Assembly (NCBI GenBank): GCA_016758965.1
Contig: JAEPRB010000041.1
Span: 1-64,000 of the forward strand
Length of the DNA: 64,000 bases
Reading direction: 5' to 3'
Origin: Circinella minor
Lineage: Eukaryota > Mucoromycota > Mucoromycetes > Mucorales > Lichtheimiaceae
Both the position numbers and the translations under genes were made by a program. The notes beneath the pieces are model-generated. The model saw nothing but the letters and a program-made list of their open reading frames with translations. It did not search any database and was not told where the DNA came from. Within the stretch, counting starts at the first letter, position 1. Each line of letters starts with the position of its first letter. Below are positions 35,530 through 48,633 of the stretch, one piece after another.

Positions 35530-38500
35530 ATGTCAACCATTTTAGACCGTTCTCACCGAATGTATGACCCAACTTCACCCATTACTTCTTCACCAGCAAC
35601 TAATTCTGGCTCATCTCATCAAAATAGTAATAATAGTAATAGTCAACCGAGTACCAACGAAAGTAAGAACGTAATTAACAGCGGGAATAATAACAGTAAC
35701 GGAACCATGAATACAAATACTATGACAACAACCAACAACAGCAATGGCAACAACAACAATAATAACACTATTGTATGGAATGACCCTTCGTCCATTGAAT
35801 GTAACAATAGCCATACCGAGAATTCAGCTACTACGGCTTTTGAAGAAACCAACACTAACAATAAACGGTTACTATCAACAAAGTTAAACGGTAAATCGAC
35901 TTTAAGCAATACTAAAAACAATAATAATAATAGCAATAACAATAATATGGTTTGTCACCATTTCTCGTCCCATACTCGACCTTCACCACCACAACAGCAA
36001 TCTTCTCAGCAATCTTTATCGTCAATGTCAAATCATGTTTCAACCAAAGATCGATCGATGCATACTTCTTTTACTACAACTACTACAGCTCCGAATTGTA
36101 ACAGTAGTAGCAATAGCACAAGCAGTAGCAGCAGCAACACTAGTGTTAGCAGCAGCAATAGTAGTATTCGCCAAGACCTTAACCATTTACCACGACAACA
36201 GCAGCGCCAAGGTAACAAGTCAAAGTCGCTACGTAAAAGAAGGCTGGAGGAAGCGAAATATGATTATGAGTCAAGAATAGAACAATATTTTCAACAGCTT
36301 ACTGTTGGCTGTGGAAGATATGATTGCACCAATCGATTTTGCGCTACTGGTAAAGGTAATAAAAATCACGAAAAATGGATCACTCAGTTTATTGATTTTT
36401 TTTGCTCTTGTTACTACTATTAAATAACTTTATTAGGTGGTATAAGTAATTTACATCGGCAAGCAGCACTTGTTATGTCTATTCAACTAGCATCAAAACC
36501 GGAAAGCCGACTTTGTCAACATCATCATGCATCTTATGAAACAACAACAACAAACAAACATATATGGAATACGAGCATTGAAGAAGACGGAGAGGAAGAG
36601 GAAGATGATTTTTATCATGAAGAAGTAGAAGATCAAAAATATCACCATCACTATCAACAACAAGAAAAACAGGAAGACCAATATCCAACACGTGCCAAAC
36701 CATTCTTACAGTCTCTATTTTCATCATCATCTTTTTTATCATTATTTGGAATGCAAGTGGAACATGACAAACAGTCAACTCATAACGATAGTAATAAATT
36801 GAGTAAAAATTCTCGAAGACGACGTCGATCTAAACGAGAAAATTGTAAGTTAACAAAATAAGTTATTTTCTGGTTTTGTAGTATACTTTTTTTTTATCTA
36901 GACAATTGTTTTTTTTTTCTAATCAGAAATTACTATTTTAAAAAGATGACCTTCCAAATAGGACAAATCATCAAATGAATGGTAATAGAGCACTCATGGG
37001 ATCTTCGTGTAACACTAGTACTACTACTACTATTGCCACTATGACTCAACGATCAAAATCAGAACAACAATCATCCTTTAGCAACAGCAACATCGATAGT
37101 AGTAACTGTAATAATGATATTGATGATAGTTTTTATTATCAGTTAGATTCCATGAGTGATGATTCAGCATCTTCACATAGTTCATCCTATGAATCCGATA
37201 CGTCTAGTGAAGAAGGCATGTTGCTTGCTATTCGACCCAACATCATTGCTCATCTCAATTCAGGTATTGATCAAATCCAGCAACTATCGAATCAACAAAA
37301 AATAAATCATTGGTGCCGTGGCATATTCCAAAATTGGGAAGGGATTGGTAACAGTTTATTATTTAACGACGACACTGATCTTATTTCAATTGTCTATCGT
37401 AACGATGAGGATGTCGATAATGTTACTTCATTTCACAAAATCAATTTCGGTGACTTACATCAATTTTATAAGGCTCTTCTTGGTACGAATAACAATAATA
37501 ATAATAACATCCGAATATCTGAGACAGTAACAGAAAGCTTGGAAACATTATTGGACAGGATGAATATGAATGCTGATGGAATGACATCACTTGTAACCAT
37601 TCAAGACACCGATTCTATACATTCTATTGTAGAATGGTGTAGATCTTTATTGGCTGTAATGGAATGGATTCGAATTCAACAGCAAAAGTCAACAGATATA
37701 AATGGAAGTAATAGAAAAGATAATGAGAGTATTAACAATGATGATGCCCATGCGAATACTGGGATACCAGGAGCAAAAACTATGGCATCATCATCTATTG
37801 CAATATCAGGTGATATGTGGTCTGGTATCTTGTCGCACAAATTTATCCAAGTGGTGAATAAAATTGCATGCCATCGACAAAGTGTCATTCGACAAGTTTT
37901 AAAGCAATATTTGGCAAGGTAAAAAAAAAGAATATAGGGATAGCAGTAGAGTAGCAGTCGTTGCTACAGTAATACAATTTCTGGATTACCTTGGACTGAC
38001 ATTTCTTTTGATATATATCATACAAAAAAATAATTAGTTTGGATGTGTTGCGAATGCGTTCACTTGTAACACATCTTCATGATTATTTAATAAATCATTT
38101 TCACACCGGCCCGTATAAGCATGGAGAACAAGATTCGGTTGTCATGGCAACGAAATTTTTAGAGCTTGCTTGTAAGTACCTTTTCTTGGAATGTACAAAA
38201 GAACCGAAGATTGAGTGAGGAAAAATATTAGAAAGCTAAGAAATTTTTTTAAATTTGTTGTGATTAATGGAAAATTTAGATGAAGCGAATTTATTACCTA
38301 CAACCGATACAATTATTCCAGCTAGTGATTTTAATTGCGAAGCAGTATGTAAAAAACTCAACATCAAAAATGAATATCGTATTTGGCGACGTGTATTACA
38401 ATATGGTGAAGGACGACATTCTATCTCTACTATTGCAGCATCACGACAATCATCTTCTGCCAGTCAATTCTATGGATTAAATGAGCAACAACGACGCACA

Positions 38501-39997
38501 CGACTCTTTTTAACGACCACTTCAACCTCTATCTTACTTCCTTATCCATTTGCCAATGAATATCAATTTTCATGGTTCAGTTATCCATTTCTATTACCAC
38601 CTCCAGTCAAACGAAAAATATTACAATTAGATGCTATGTCTCAAATGTCGGCCGAATATGAAGATGCTTGTGTCAATCATACATTAGTAGTTCATGCACG
38701 ACGTTTGTTATCTGATGCACCCCGTATGGTTCGTAATTTGGAAACTAACTTAAAAAGTGCCACTTGTCCTTATTTGTTATTGGAAATTCGGCGTGAACAT
38801 TTTGTCGAAGATACTTTTCATCAAGTATCAAGACAATGGGTAAACATTAAAAAGCCCCTCAAGATCAAATTTGTTGGAGGTGGTGAGGAAGGCATGGATC
38901 AAGGTGGTGTACAAAAGGAATTTTTCAATGTCTTGTTTGAAAAATTAATGGCACCCTCCATGGGATTGTTTGATACGGACCCCGAAACTCGATTACAATG
39001 GATGTTACCTGTGGTGCACAGTGAAGAATCTTTACGTACTTATGAAATGGTTGGTGTGATGATGGGACTAGCCATTTACAACGGTGTTATCATGAATTTG
39101 CAGTTTCCGCAAATACTTTGGAAAATTCTTGTTTTACCCAACGAATCCAACATTGAAACATTGGCCAGTAGTCATAAATTATTCACATTTCAAGACCTAT
39201 GCGAAGGATGGCCGGCTTTGTCACATGGATTACAACAACTGTTGGATTGGGAAGACGATGATGTACAAGACGTATTTTGTCGAAATTATGAAATTTCTCT
39301 GGATGTCTTTGGTCAAGGTGTTGTAACGTGGCCATTAAAACCTGGTGGAAGTAATATACCGGTGACAAACACCAATCGATTGGACTTTGTTCGCGATTAC
39401 TGTACCCATTTCTTATATTATGCTCAGCGAGAACCTCTATTGGCGATTCGCCGAGGATTATGGAGTATCATGGGTGGATCGGCTATGAATCTTTGTACTG
39501 CTCAAGTATTGGAAGTAGTGGCATGTGGTCAACGACAAAGTGTAGATCTAGATCTAGAGGAATTGGAACGTGCGACAGAATATGATGATGGCTACAATGC
39601 TGAACATATCACCGTTCGGTATGATTTTTTCTGAGAAAAAAATAGTGTGGGTGTTTGAGAGAGAGAGAGAAGGAGAATAAAAAAAACAGCTTTTAATTTT
39701 ACTAAATAAAATTATATGAAAATTTATAGAAATTTCTGGTCCGTTGTGCATCAAGACATGACACCTGAACAAAAACGAAAACTATTATTCTTTGTTACAG
39801 CTAGTGATCGTGTTCCAGTGGGTGGATTAATGGAATTGACATTTGTGGTACAAAGAAACGGACCGGACAGTGACAGGTTACCTACAGCACTTACGTGCTT
39901 TAGTCGATTATTACTTCCCGAATATGCATCAAGGGAAAAATTAAGTGAACGATTAATTACAGCTATAGAAAATGCAAAAGGTTTTGGACTTGTCTAA
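35530..39997 (+). CDS. UBE3A: AZUL-domain HECT E3 ubiquitin ligase, UBE3A-like
   Basis: Six exons (35530-36355, 36437-36844, 36946-37918, 38038-38171, 38280-39618, 39730-39997) give 1315 aa. Residues 1-240 are Asn/Ser/Thr-rich low complexity. Residues ~245-305 are an AZUL zinc domain as in UBE3A/E6AP, with Cys261, Cys266, Cys271 (same 5-residue spacing as the human protein) and a fourth ligand probably Cys302. An acidic/His-rich insert follows. The HECT domain occupies about 950-1315: FVGGGEEGMDQGGVQKEFF, then GLAIYNGVIM, and the catalytic Cys1283 in LPTALTCFSRLLLPEY; the chain ends in KGFGLV. HECT ligases take ubiquitin from an E2 onto this Cys and pass it to substrates. Exon 3 starts after an AAG acceptor, the only site I found that keeps the frame. 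Confidence 0.9.
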
Positions 39998-40437
39998 ACT
40001 ATTCCAAGCAATAGTCAATATATTCACAATCTGTAAAATAATAGATTTTCATTTTCATTTTTTTTTTTTTTTTTGCATTATACCTCTTCTTTTTCTTTTT
40101 TACTTCTACATCAAATCAGTTTTATACATACACTTTTTGTTTTCGTCCACTTCCAATCATATCTAACAGAAATGAAAGAAAAAAATAAGAAAGTTTTGTT
40201 TTATTTTTCTTTAAAAAATGAATGATCAAAATGATGAATGTTATATCAGAAATGATGTATGTGTATGTGTGTATGTTTAATATTTATAGTTCGTTTGTTT
40301 AGAAAAATGGAATCCGATATATGAGTAAATAAATGAAGTTAGTGTGGGTGAGTGAAAGAATGTGAACAAAATAAAAATCAAAAGAGGGAACCAACGAAAA
40401 AAAAGAAAAAGCAGAACGGAATAAAAAGCAAAAATAA
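39998..40437. other. Convergent 3' flank between the HECT and LDB17 genes
   Basis: T-rich tracts right after the HECT stop, then A-rich sequence. No gene seen. Confidence 0.6.
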
Positions 40438-41609
40438 TTAGGCACAAAGAACGAGATCAGCAGGCTGTTGTTTCTCACTGCTGGTGTTATTATTATTCGA
40501 ATTAGTATTATTACTATTATTAGCAGAAGTAGATAGTGAATTATTATCAGTAAGTGTTGGAGAAGGTGAAGAATCGTCAGATGTTGATGAAGTATTAGAA
40601 GAAGTAGAGGTTGAAGTACGCATCATTGGATAAGGACTTGGTGATCGAATAACCTGAGCATTAGCACCATGATGTGAAGTAGCTAATAATGGAGACTTTA
40701 TATCAACACCTAATAAGGGAGCAACAGGTTGCTTACAAATATTTCCCCACCATTCTATCAATATACGTTCAACTAAGCGGCTTGTGTCAGGGTCTACTTT
40801 AACATAACTTCGGGGTGTAATCATCGAGCATAATGTAGTATGAATTTCATTTTGTTTATAAGGTGCTGTTCGTAGTTGGGTATTAATTAGCAATGGACGG
40901 AGAACTCGGAGATATGCATCGCGGAGCTATATAAACCAACACGCATGTTAAAAAAATTATTTAGTACGACATAAAGAGAAAAGCACGAGTTTTTTTTTTT
41001 GAGAACCTCAAAAACATATATGTAAAAAAAAGAGAAATAGATAGATTTACCGCTGCTGCCTCACGTTCTTCACCTAAATTGCATACTTCACGTAATATGA
41101 TATCAACAAGTACGTAAAGATCATTGGTGTAAAAGTATTCATACAATGATGGTAAAGTGAAAATACCATATAATAGTTTAAGTATAAGCAATTTAACGCA
41201 TGCATCATCTAATAGTAATGATAATATGTTTTAATATATGTAATGTGAGTGGGTTAAGTTTGATGTTCCTTAAAAAATATATATTACATTTACATATTTC
41301 GGGAGTAGAGGAAATGAAGGAGGATTTAATTATAGAAATAAAAATATTATAAATACCTGACCGATTAAGCATAAAAATCAAATTAGCGCTAAACGTGTTG
41401 GATGTCCCTATACGTTTGGATAAGATATCTAGCACCTTATTATTACTAGGTTGTCCCTTGGCTGCCATTAGGAATTGTTCATTAAATACAAGCAATAATT
41501 GAATTATATCATAATTAAATGTTTCATCTGAATCATCTAACATGGATTCGACTACATCTAAAAGATGATTAAGAAAACTTGGTGTAATTGCGTCTAATAA
41601 AATCGGAAA

Positions 41610-41642
<33 letters not shown>

Positions 41643-42553
41643 TAGTATCACACACAAACAAACAAAAACAACTTTGTTTTCTAAAAATAATAATAAACTT
41701 CTTTCTTTTTTCTTCTATTTTACTTTGATCTTACCAAGATCAGCGGCTCTTAATCTGGACACTTTGCACATCTCAAATGCAAGTACCACTGATACTCCCA
41801 TTAGTTTATAGCTATCTGTAGCTGTTTCCTGCAATATCTTTCTGAAAAGTCGATTTTGTTTATTTTTTCGTGCATCAGAAACAATATATTTCATCCACCG
41901 AGGATCTTCTTTTCCCGCGTAGATCAAAATTGTATATGGGATCAGCAGATCACTATCGTTTTCATTTGTCGTAACAAGGGCATGACCATGTAATATGTGG
42001 CTCAGTATAGTTGTACTGTGTTCTAAAAAGAGTGTTGAATCTATCAATTTATAAGCCATTTGAGCTCGTTCGGCTAGTGTTTCGCAAAAGTCATCTATAT
42101 TATTCAAACATGATATTATTGTCATTGTCATTGTTGTAAGTATATATATACATATATATAAACGCACAGCCTCTACTAGAAAAAACAGATGATCACCCTC
42201 CACACAACACAAACACACACACAACCCAAAATGGTTTCGCTTTTTTTTTTCCCCTGCTGATCTAATTATATTATTAGAGGATATATATTATCAATATCAA
42301 TAATACATACGCTGAAATCGAGTAACGAGTCGAACATATTGTGTTGTTATTCGTTCAGCATCCTCTTTATTTTCACATGGTAACAAAAGTATATCATCCA
42401 ATTCTATACGAAAGAAAAAGATAAATAAAACAAAAAAGTTTCAGTCGAATGATTTCAGTTAAAAAAAAATAAAACGATTTCATAAGTATCAAGTTTACCG
42501 GCATTAAAACTTTCGGCATCGTCGAAAAAGTAATCAATGGCATCGTAGTCCAT
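40438..42553 (-). CDS. LDB17: Ldb17/SPIN90-like actin-patch protein
   Basis: Six exons (42553-42499, 42403-42311, 42094-41735, 41593-41357, 41208-41051, 40926-40438) give 463 aa. The body matches the SPIN90/Ldb17 leucine-rich domain: HDFCETLAERAQMAYKLIDS, then LAFEMCKVSRLRAADL, NYDIIQLLLVFNEQFL, LLILKLLYGIFTLPSLYEYF with YTNDLYVLVDIILREV, and LRDAYLRVLRPLL. In yeasts this protein sits at endocytic actin patches and activates Arp2/3 to nucleate linear filaments. The C-terminal ~100 residues are Ser/Thr/Asn-rich; here one would expect Pro-rich SH3 ligands as in yeast, and only SPSPYP-like pieces are seen. Divergently placed to SUR2, with 580 bp between the starts. Confidence 0.85.
41610..41642. 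repeat. ATT microsatellite
   Basis: About ten ATT units inside the LDB17 intron before the fourth exon. Confidence 0.85.
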
Positions 42554-43133
42554 TGCTACCGAGGATTATGAAAGTGATATAAAGAGGTGAAAATAAAAAA
42601 AGAAAAAAGAGGGTTTTTTTCTTACCGGGGGTTGGGAGGGAGAGGGGAGGTTCGAAAGGAAAAAGAAGAAAAAGACAAAAGGGAGATATTATAGAAGGAT
42701 AGAAGGATTTGCCTAAAAAACTTGCTGGAAGGTAATATATTTTGTCCATACCATTTTTAGAAACGATTCACACTCAGTATCATGGAAAAATAGCAACGAA
42801 CACCATATCTGTAAATCATTAGTAACCCTCCTCGGGCGATTTTTTTTTTTTTTTGACCTGAGAAACATCACAATTATTTTTTACTGCTGACAGGTTCTCT
42901 GAAAAGGCTATAGTGAAAACCCACTCCGAAAGTCAAAACTTCAAGGAGTTTCGTTTCTACCTTCTTTTCCTCTTTTTCTCTTGCTAGTTATAATTACCTT
43001 CTATTTGTTCCCCCTTCCTTTCCGTTATTCCTTCTTTTACTTAACTTTTTTGTTTTGTTTTTTAATACCTATCTATTCCCTTTTTTTAATCTTTTCCCTC
43101 TCCCTCTCTCCTTTTCTTTAATATTCATACAAT
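42554..43133. promoter_or_regulatory. Divergent promoter region of LDB17 and SUR2
   Basis: 580 bp between head-to-head start codons. The SUR2 side is a long pyrimidine tract (about 42958-43130, CTTTTCCTC-type), typical of fungal core promoters that lack a TATA box. I cannot name specific factor sites. Confidence 0.5.
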
Positions 43134-44380
43134 ATGCAATTATTAAATCTAACAACTGACCATATAATAGCCTCTTTGGATCCAACCAAAGTAGATCCTT
43201 GGACCGATGAAGCAAAGTCAGTCTGGGTGCCGATTATCGCTTATTGGATATATAGTATCGCATTTCATTTCTTGATGAAGGCCGAGATTCCCTTCATTGA
43301 AAAATATCGTATTCATACTTCGGAAGATATGGCAAAGCGAAATCGAGTAACATTTTCACGAGTGTTGTTGATGGTTGCTTGTCAACAAGTAATTCAATGT
43401 ATTTTAGGACTTGTTGTCATTACACCTCCTTCCGATCCTGCCGCTGTTGTACGCAAACAAGAAGCTTTGGTGGTTCATCTTACTTCTCATATTCATACAA
43501 TCTTGTCGTTTGTTTTACCACACACCAAAAATACAACCTCAATTGCTTTTTCACTTGCTTATAGTTTGTATAATTTTGTATGGCCTTGTATTCAATTCTT
43601 TCTTGCCATGTAAGTTATCAATTATCAAGTTGGAAGGGTTTGATAGAAGAGGTTATTTGGAGTATATAGATATATATATATATATTATGGTGGCAAAAGA
43701 TTAAAGGGAATAATGAATAGTTTCATTAACTGATATTATTTTCTTTATTTAATAGGGTGATTATGGATACACATCAATATTTTCTTCATCGCCTTTTCCA
43801 TGTCAACAAATTTCTTTACAAACATATCCATTCACATCATCATCGATTATATGTTCCTTACTCATTTGGTGCATTATATAATCATCCAGTAGAAGGTTTT
43901 TTGTTGGATACACTTGGAGCAACAATCGCATTTGAATTAACTGGAATGTCACCTTTCTTAGGAATGATTTTCTTCTCATTTTCGAACATGAAAACAGGTA
44001 AAATTAAAAATTTATAATGAGTTATATAGCGGGGCAAGTGGCAGCAAAATGTAACAAAAAATAAATTAACCAATTTTGGAAATAGTTGACGATCATTGTG
44101 GATATTCGTTTCCATGGGATCCTCTTCAATTTTTCTTTGGCAACAATGTCGTCTAGTAAGTTATTGTTTTTAATGTGGAAATACAAGTAATTAGCATGAG
44201 AGAAGTAATCAGGAAATTTAATATTATAATTATTTTGATTATAGTCATGATATCCATCATCAACCTTATGGTATCAAAAAGAATTTTTCACAACCTTATT
44301 TTACATTCTGGGATTGGTTACTTAATACACAATATACTGGACCTGTCAGGTCAAACAAGGTTGCTTCTAAGCAACAATAA
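43134..44380 (+). CDS. SUR2: Sphinganine C4-hydroxylase
   Basis: Four exons (43134-43609, 43756-43997, 44086-44155, 44245-44380) give 307 aa. It belongs to the fatty-acid hydroxylase superfamily of di-iron membrane enzymes. Three histidine boxes are present: H170-x3-H174 (HRLFH), H184-x2-H187-H188 (HSHHH) and H264-x2-H267-H268 (HDIHH, split by the last intron). Several hydrophobic segments precede and separate them (for example VPIIAYWIYSIAFHFL). The PYSFGALYNHPVEG and FSQPYFTFWDWLL blocks fit Sur2. The enzyme hydroxylates dihydrosphingosine at C4 in the ER to make phytosphingosine, the main fungal long-chain base. Length is normal for the family. Confidence 0.92.
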
Positions 44381-46785
44381 TAATATACAATTACATAACA
44401 ATAAGCAACAACAAAACGCTTTTCCATAACATTATTAGTTTATCTTTTTTTTTATTATCTTCCTTTCTTTCTTTGTAATTTGCATTAACATTATCTTTTA
44501 TTTTTACTTTATCTTTTGTAATATCTTCTGTTTGCATTATTTTTTAATTCTCACCTGTATCTTTTCTTTTTTTTTTTCTTTTTTTTGTTATATTGCACCA
44601 GAGGCAAACTGTTTGATATTGTAGTATCTACTATAATTTTTATTTTACCCCATCTTTTTATTTTTATTTTTATTTTTTTTTACTTAGAACCCATAACAAT
44701 AATAATAATTTTGCCCCTTTTTCCCACTCTCTTGAATTGATTTATTTTATTAAAAAAATATGATATGATATATTAATTTATCGTATGTTTCTAATATACT
44801 CTTTTTTAAAGTCGCCTGTTTATAATTTTTGAATGTCTGGTTTTCTTTTTCGTCTCCGAGTATCTTTAAAACTTTGATCAAAGGTATGACAATAGTTAAG
44901 TACGTAAACCATATTTATTTTCGCATTTACAAAAATCTTAATATTATTTTACCAAGACTATTATATTGTTCTTATCAAGATATATAATTTATTGTTCCGA
45001 ACAAGCAAACTTATAGGCCACAACGAGTGTTGCCTATCACACATGGTAAACAATTGAAAAAATTATTTTTCCTTGCTTAAGTTTATAAGTGCAGTTGGAA
45101 AATCTGATAAGCATCAGGTTTTTATGTTAACGATTAAAGGATTTTTTTTCCTAACGATCGGTGGGTGAGAAAGAGAAATTCATTTGACAGTATTGGCAGA
45201 ATCGAGCATTCTCTTTTAACTTGTGATTTTTTTTAGCAGCTTGGATTCTTTTCTCTTTGAAGTTTATGTGTTCGCTTTGACATTTTTATCTTGTTTAATT
45301 CTTATTTGATGTTTCTTCATTATCTCATGATAAAAGTTTCTCAGTGAAAGGCCGTCATTTCAAGAAGAGCTTGGAGTGCATCCTGATCTAGCAATGTTGA
45401 CAGCAAATATGTAATTATTCCAAGCATTTCTTCACGTGCAGGATTATTATCTACTATGTATATCATTTATGAACCAAATGCCCCTTGGATTTCCCTAATA
45501 TAATAGCAACTAGTCTTTTAACTACCCAAGAACTAAGATGACAACACCAACAAATTTTTCTTGTTGTCGTTGTCTTGTTTCGTTTTAGTATCTTTTTTTT
45601 TGTTTAGTAGTAACAAAATTCCGACACTAGGCCGGACCTTACAATCCGTTATTTGACGATCGTATCATATGGTTGCACACTCATACAATGATTAAATTCT
45701 TATATCCTACATTATTTTTATGAATATTACGTAATCTAAGAACGAAAACGTGTAGAAGTAAAAGCACACAGATAAATTATTTGGTAATGACGTACAAGAT
45801 TACATTATTATCCCCTTCAATTCCTTTAAATAAATATGGCATGGTAGCAGCACGGACCAAATAATATCTATTAATAAAATATTCATTATTGCTCTTTTAT
45901 AACATTGATGGATTGTTCAGCATTAGCCAAAAAAAATATAATTGTTATCCCTGGTATTTCGTGTTATTCGTAAACTCTACTCCATCATACATATCATACC
46001 ATTCTTATATTCAAAACCGACATTGCCAAATTTAAATTGACATTTTAGTATGTGGCGTATATCATTTGAAGACAAGTTTTATCGGCAAACAAGAAATTAT
46101 TCTTAATATGGCGACATGATAAATGTCTGTTTTTTTTTTTTTTTGAGTTTTATATTAAAATAATAGCTTACGGCCTGAGCGTTCCCCATTGCATAATAAT
46201 GGTGTGTTCGCTTTTTTTTTCAACAGTACAACATAAATATAATGGAAGAAAAGGTCGAGTATACATATATACAAATAAGAAGTAATTCATGATATTAATA
46301 ACCCATGAAACAGCAAGTTTATTTATTTACGTACTGTTCAAAAAAAATTGGGTAAAAATTCTCTCCAGATTGATTACTGCTACGTAAGCATAGTTTTTTT
46401 TATCAATGAAGTAATATTGCTTTGTCTCCATCTTTTTAAGTAATTCCAAGCTCCTAATTTTTGTTTTATTTTTGAAAAAAAGAAAGAATAAAGGCTTAGT
46501 TCTCAACGTTTTACATCTATAGTCTGTAGAAATTGCCGCTAAGCAAGAGAGCAAAGAAAAAAGGGGAGAGGGGGGTGGGTTGTAGTAAAAGTAACATATT
46601 TTTTTTAGCGAATCAGTACTTTCGCCAATGAAAATAGAAAAGTAAATTAGCAGATATGATATTAAGAGTAAAATATTTAACTTGAAAGGTACAGTGCCTT
46701 TGTAGTCTATCATATAACAAAAATAAGTAATTACTTTTATGTCTATCCATGACTTGACTTAACATGGCTTCAGTAATTTTGCAGT
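44381..46785. other. Intergenic desert, left part
   Basis: 2.4 kb after SUR2 with no supportable gene. T-rich just after the SUR2 stop (44440-44690), a likely 3'UTR/terminator zone. A 128-codon minus-strand frame at 46327-46713 is AT-driven and was rejected. Confidence 0.6.
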
Positions 46786-46894
46786 AACTTCCTGCAGTAG
46801 TAACCAGACTTTCCCGGACGGACGCCGAACAACATCTAGTATTTACTTATAAAAATTACTGCATGCTGAACCTGCAGTAGGTGCTGTAGCCGCA
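46786..46894 (-). repeat. Left arm of a diverged inverted duplication
   Basis: Shares AACTTCCTGCAG, then a TAGT(A/G)AC ... CTTTC block, CGCCGAACAACAT and, after a gap, CTGCAGTAGGT(G/T)C(T/A)GTAG with the reverse complement of 47536-47664. This arm lacks about 12 bp that the other arm has between CTGCAG and the next block. The orientation given is relative to the right arm. Confidence 0.7.
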
Positions 46895-47535
46895 CAAGGA
46901 GACAACAGTAGTGGCACAAGAGGCTAAAGGGAAGCTACACGTGACCATATGATACTTAATTTTCTTCTCTTTTTTCCATAGCTATAGAATCATCTCGAGT
47001 ACTGTAAAATTGAACTTGCTTTTTATAATCTAGTAAATGTAAATAAATACTATCTGTATGTGAAGCTTACTTATGACTTTTCAAACCCGAAATTCAAACA
47101 GCTAAAGCATACAGTTATACTGCATTAACTTTTGAATTATTTTATTTAGTCACGATAATGTCAGGTTCGAACACACCTCCTTATTATTTTTTCTATTAAT
47201 ATTTTTTATATTTATTATTTTCTCTTAATTTAATAAAGTATATACGATATACTACTGCAACTATTGTAACGAGTATTATAATTGTAATTGCAAAACAGTT
47301 TCTGTGGAACCCGGTTAGCCAAATTATCGACTTGAATTATCGATTTGAGCTACATACATAAATATTTTTCTTCTTATGAAAATGTTAAAGCAATTCTTAT
47401 ATTTGCTAGCTCAGGATGTAAATGAGTTAACTAGTTATGTAAATATTATAATGAGTTACGTAGGGAGATAATAATAAAGAATCATAAGATTCATGCTGTG
47501 TGGCTCTTATCTGATATTACATGATCTATGTTGAA
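46895..47535. other. Spacer between the inverted arms
   Basis: 640 bp, AT-rich, no coding region recognised. A GGTTCGAAC string near 47164 lacks the rest of a tRNA. Confidence 0.5.
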
Positions 47536-47664
47536 TACAACTACTGAACCTACTGCAGTCTTCCTCTTAAGGAAATATGCGGTGAAAAAATCCTACGTAC
47601 ATGTTGTTCGGCGTTTGTCTGTGAAAGCCCTGTCACTACTGCAGAAAGCTGCTGCAGGAAGTTA
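47536..47664 (+). repeat. Right arm of a diverged inverted duplication
   Basis: Inverted counterpart of 46786-46894. On the minus strand it still lies in a 64-codon open frame (47744-47550) that reads NNFLQQLSAVVTGLSQTN and then AEQHVRR. The left arm read the same way gives VVTRLSRTDAEQHL, so both look like copies of one old coding exon or transposon piece. Confidence 0.65.
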
Positions 47665-48633
47665 TTTCTAGCTATGAATACATCTGACACCCTTCTACAA
47701 CCTTGTTTTAAATCTCTCCTGAAAAAAAGACAGTGATGTTGCAATAGTTATATGATGACATGGGAAAACTCGGAGAGAGAAAAAGAGGCTTGCGTATATA
47801 CACATATATATTATTGTTAAGATCCAATCAAAATAAAAAAAAAAGTATTTTACCCGATAACTGGTTCGTTTGCTATGCTGTCATGCATGAAGTATAATTA
47901 AAATTAGTGCTGTTAATAAGATATTATGTACTACAGTAATCAAAAAAGTTCTAAAAAATCATTAAACAAATAATTTTTTCTATTTTTCCCTGTACGTATG
48001 ATGCCATAAAAATATATTTTACTAATGAGAAGTGAATACGTGCATGATAATGAAGTTGAGAGCAAGATTTTTGAAAAAATATAGAATTGAAGGCTTGTGT
48101 AAAAACGGATAATCAAACTATATATGATTTTTGGTTGGTTAAAATATTTTGGTACCTTTTTTTTACTGTTCTTATTTGGATCGGAACGAAATAATGTTTC
48201 ATCTGTCAAAAAAAAAAAAAAAAGATTGCCTTGTATGTACCTTGATGGTTTCGGATTTATTTTTATTTAAAAAAAAGAAACCAGACGGTTAATAATCGTT
48301 ATTTTGTCAAAATAATAAAAGTACTTTAAAGAGATATAGAGAAAATGTTCATAAATAATAGAATATAAGGTGATTTTTTTGAAGCAGAAAATTCCATTCC
48401 AGTAAAAGTTTAGGTTGATCAATGCATATTACTTAATTGAAGATTAAGCTCAGACTAGGCTTCAATTCCGATTACTGTGTTTCGCACACTCAAATATATT
48501 AGTGTGTAAGTATCTTCTCCTCTTTCTTTTTCTCTCTTTTTTTTTTGTATAACCGCATCCTCCCCCTTATTTACTTATTTATTTTCCTTTATATTTGTTT
48601 ATTGGAGGACGTATATGGTGACATAGTAAAAAA
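47665..48633. other. Intergenic, upstream of the F-box/LRR gene
   Basis: No gene seen. Pyrimidine-rich stretch at 48515-48565 just before the F-box gene is likely core promoter. Confidence 0.6.

Noticed and set aside
46327..46713. 128-codon minus-strand frame in the 44-48 kb desert
   Set aside because: AT-driven hydrophobic/Lys composition, no domain, no signal or splice context; likely chance.
47155..47180. GGTTCGAAC string resembling a tRNA T-loop (B box)
   Set aside because: No matching acceptor stem, anticodon arm or A box in the preceding 80 bases.
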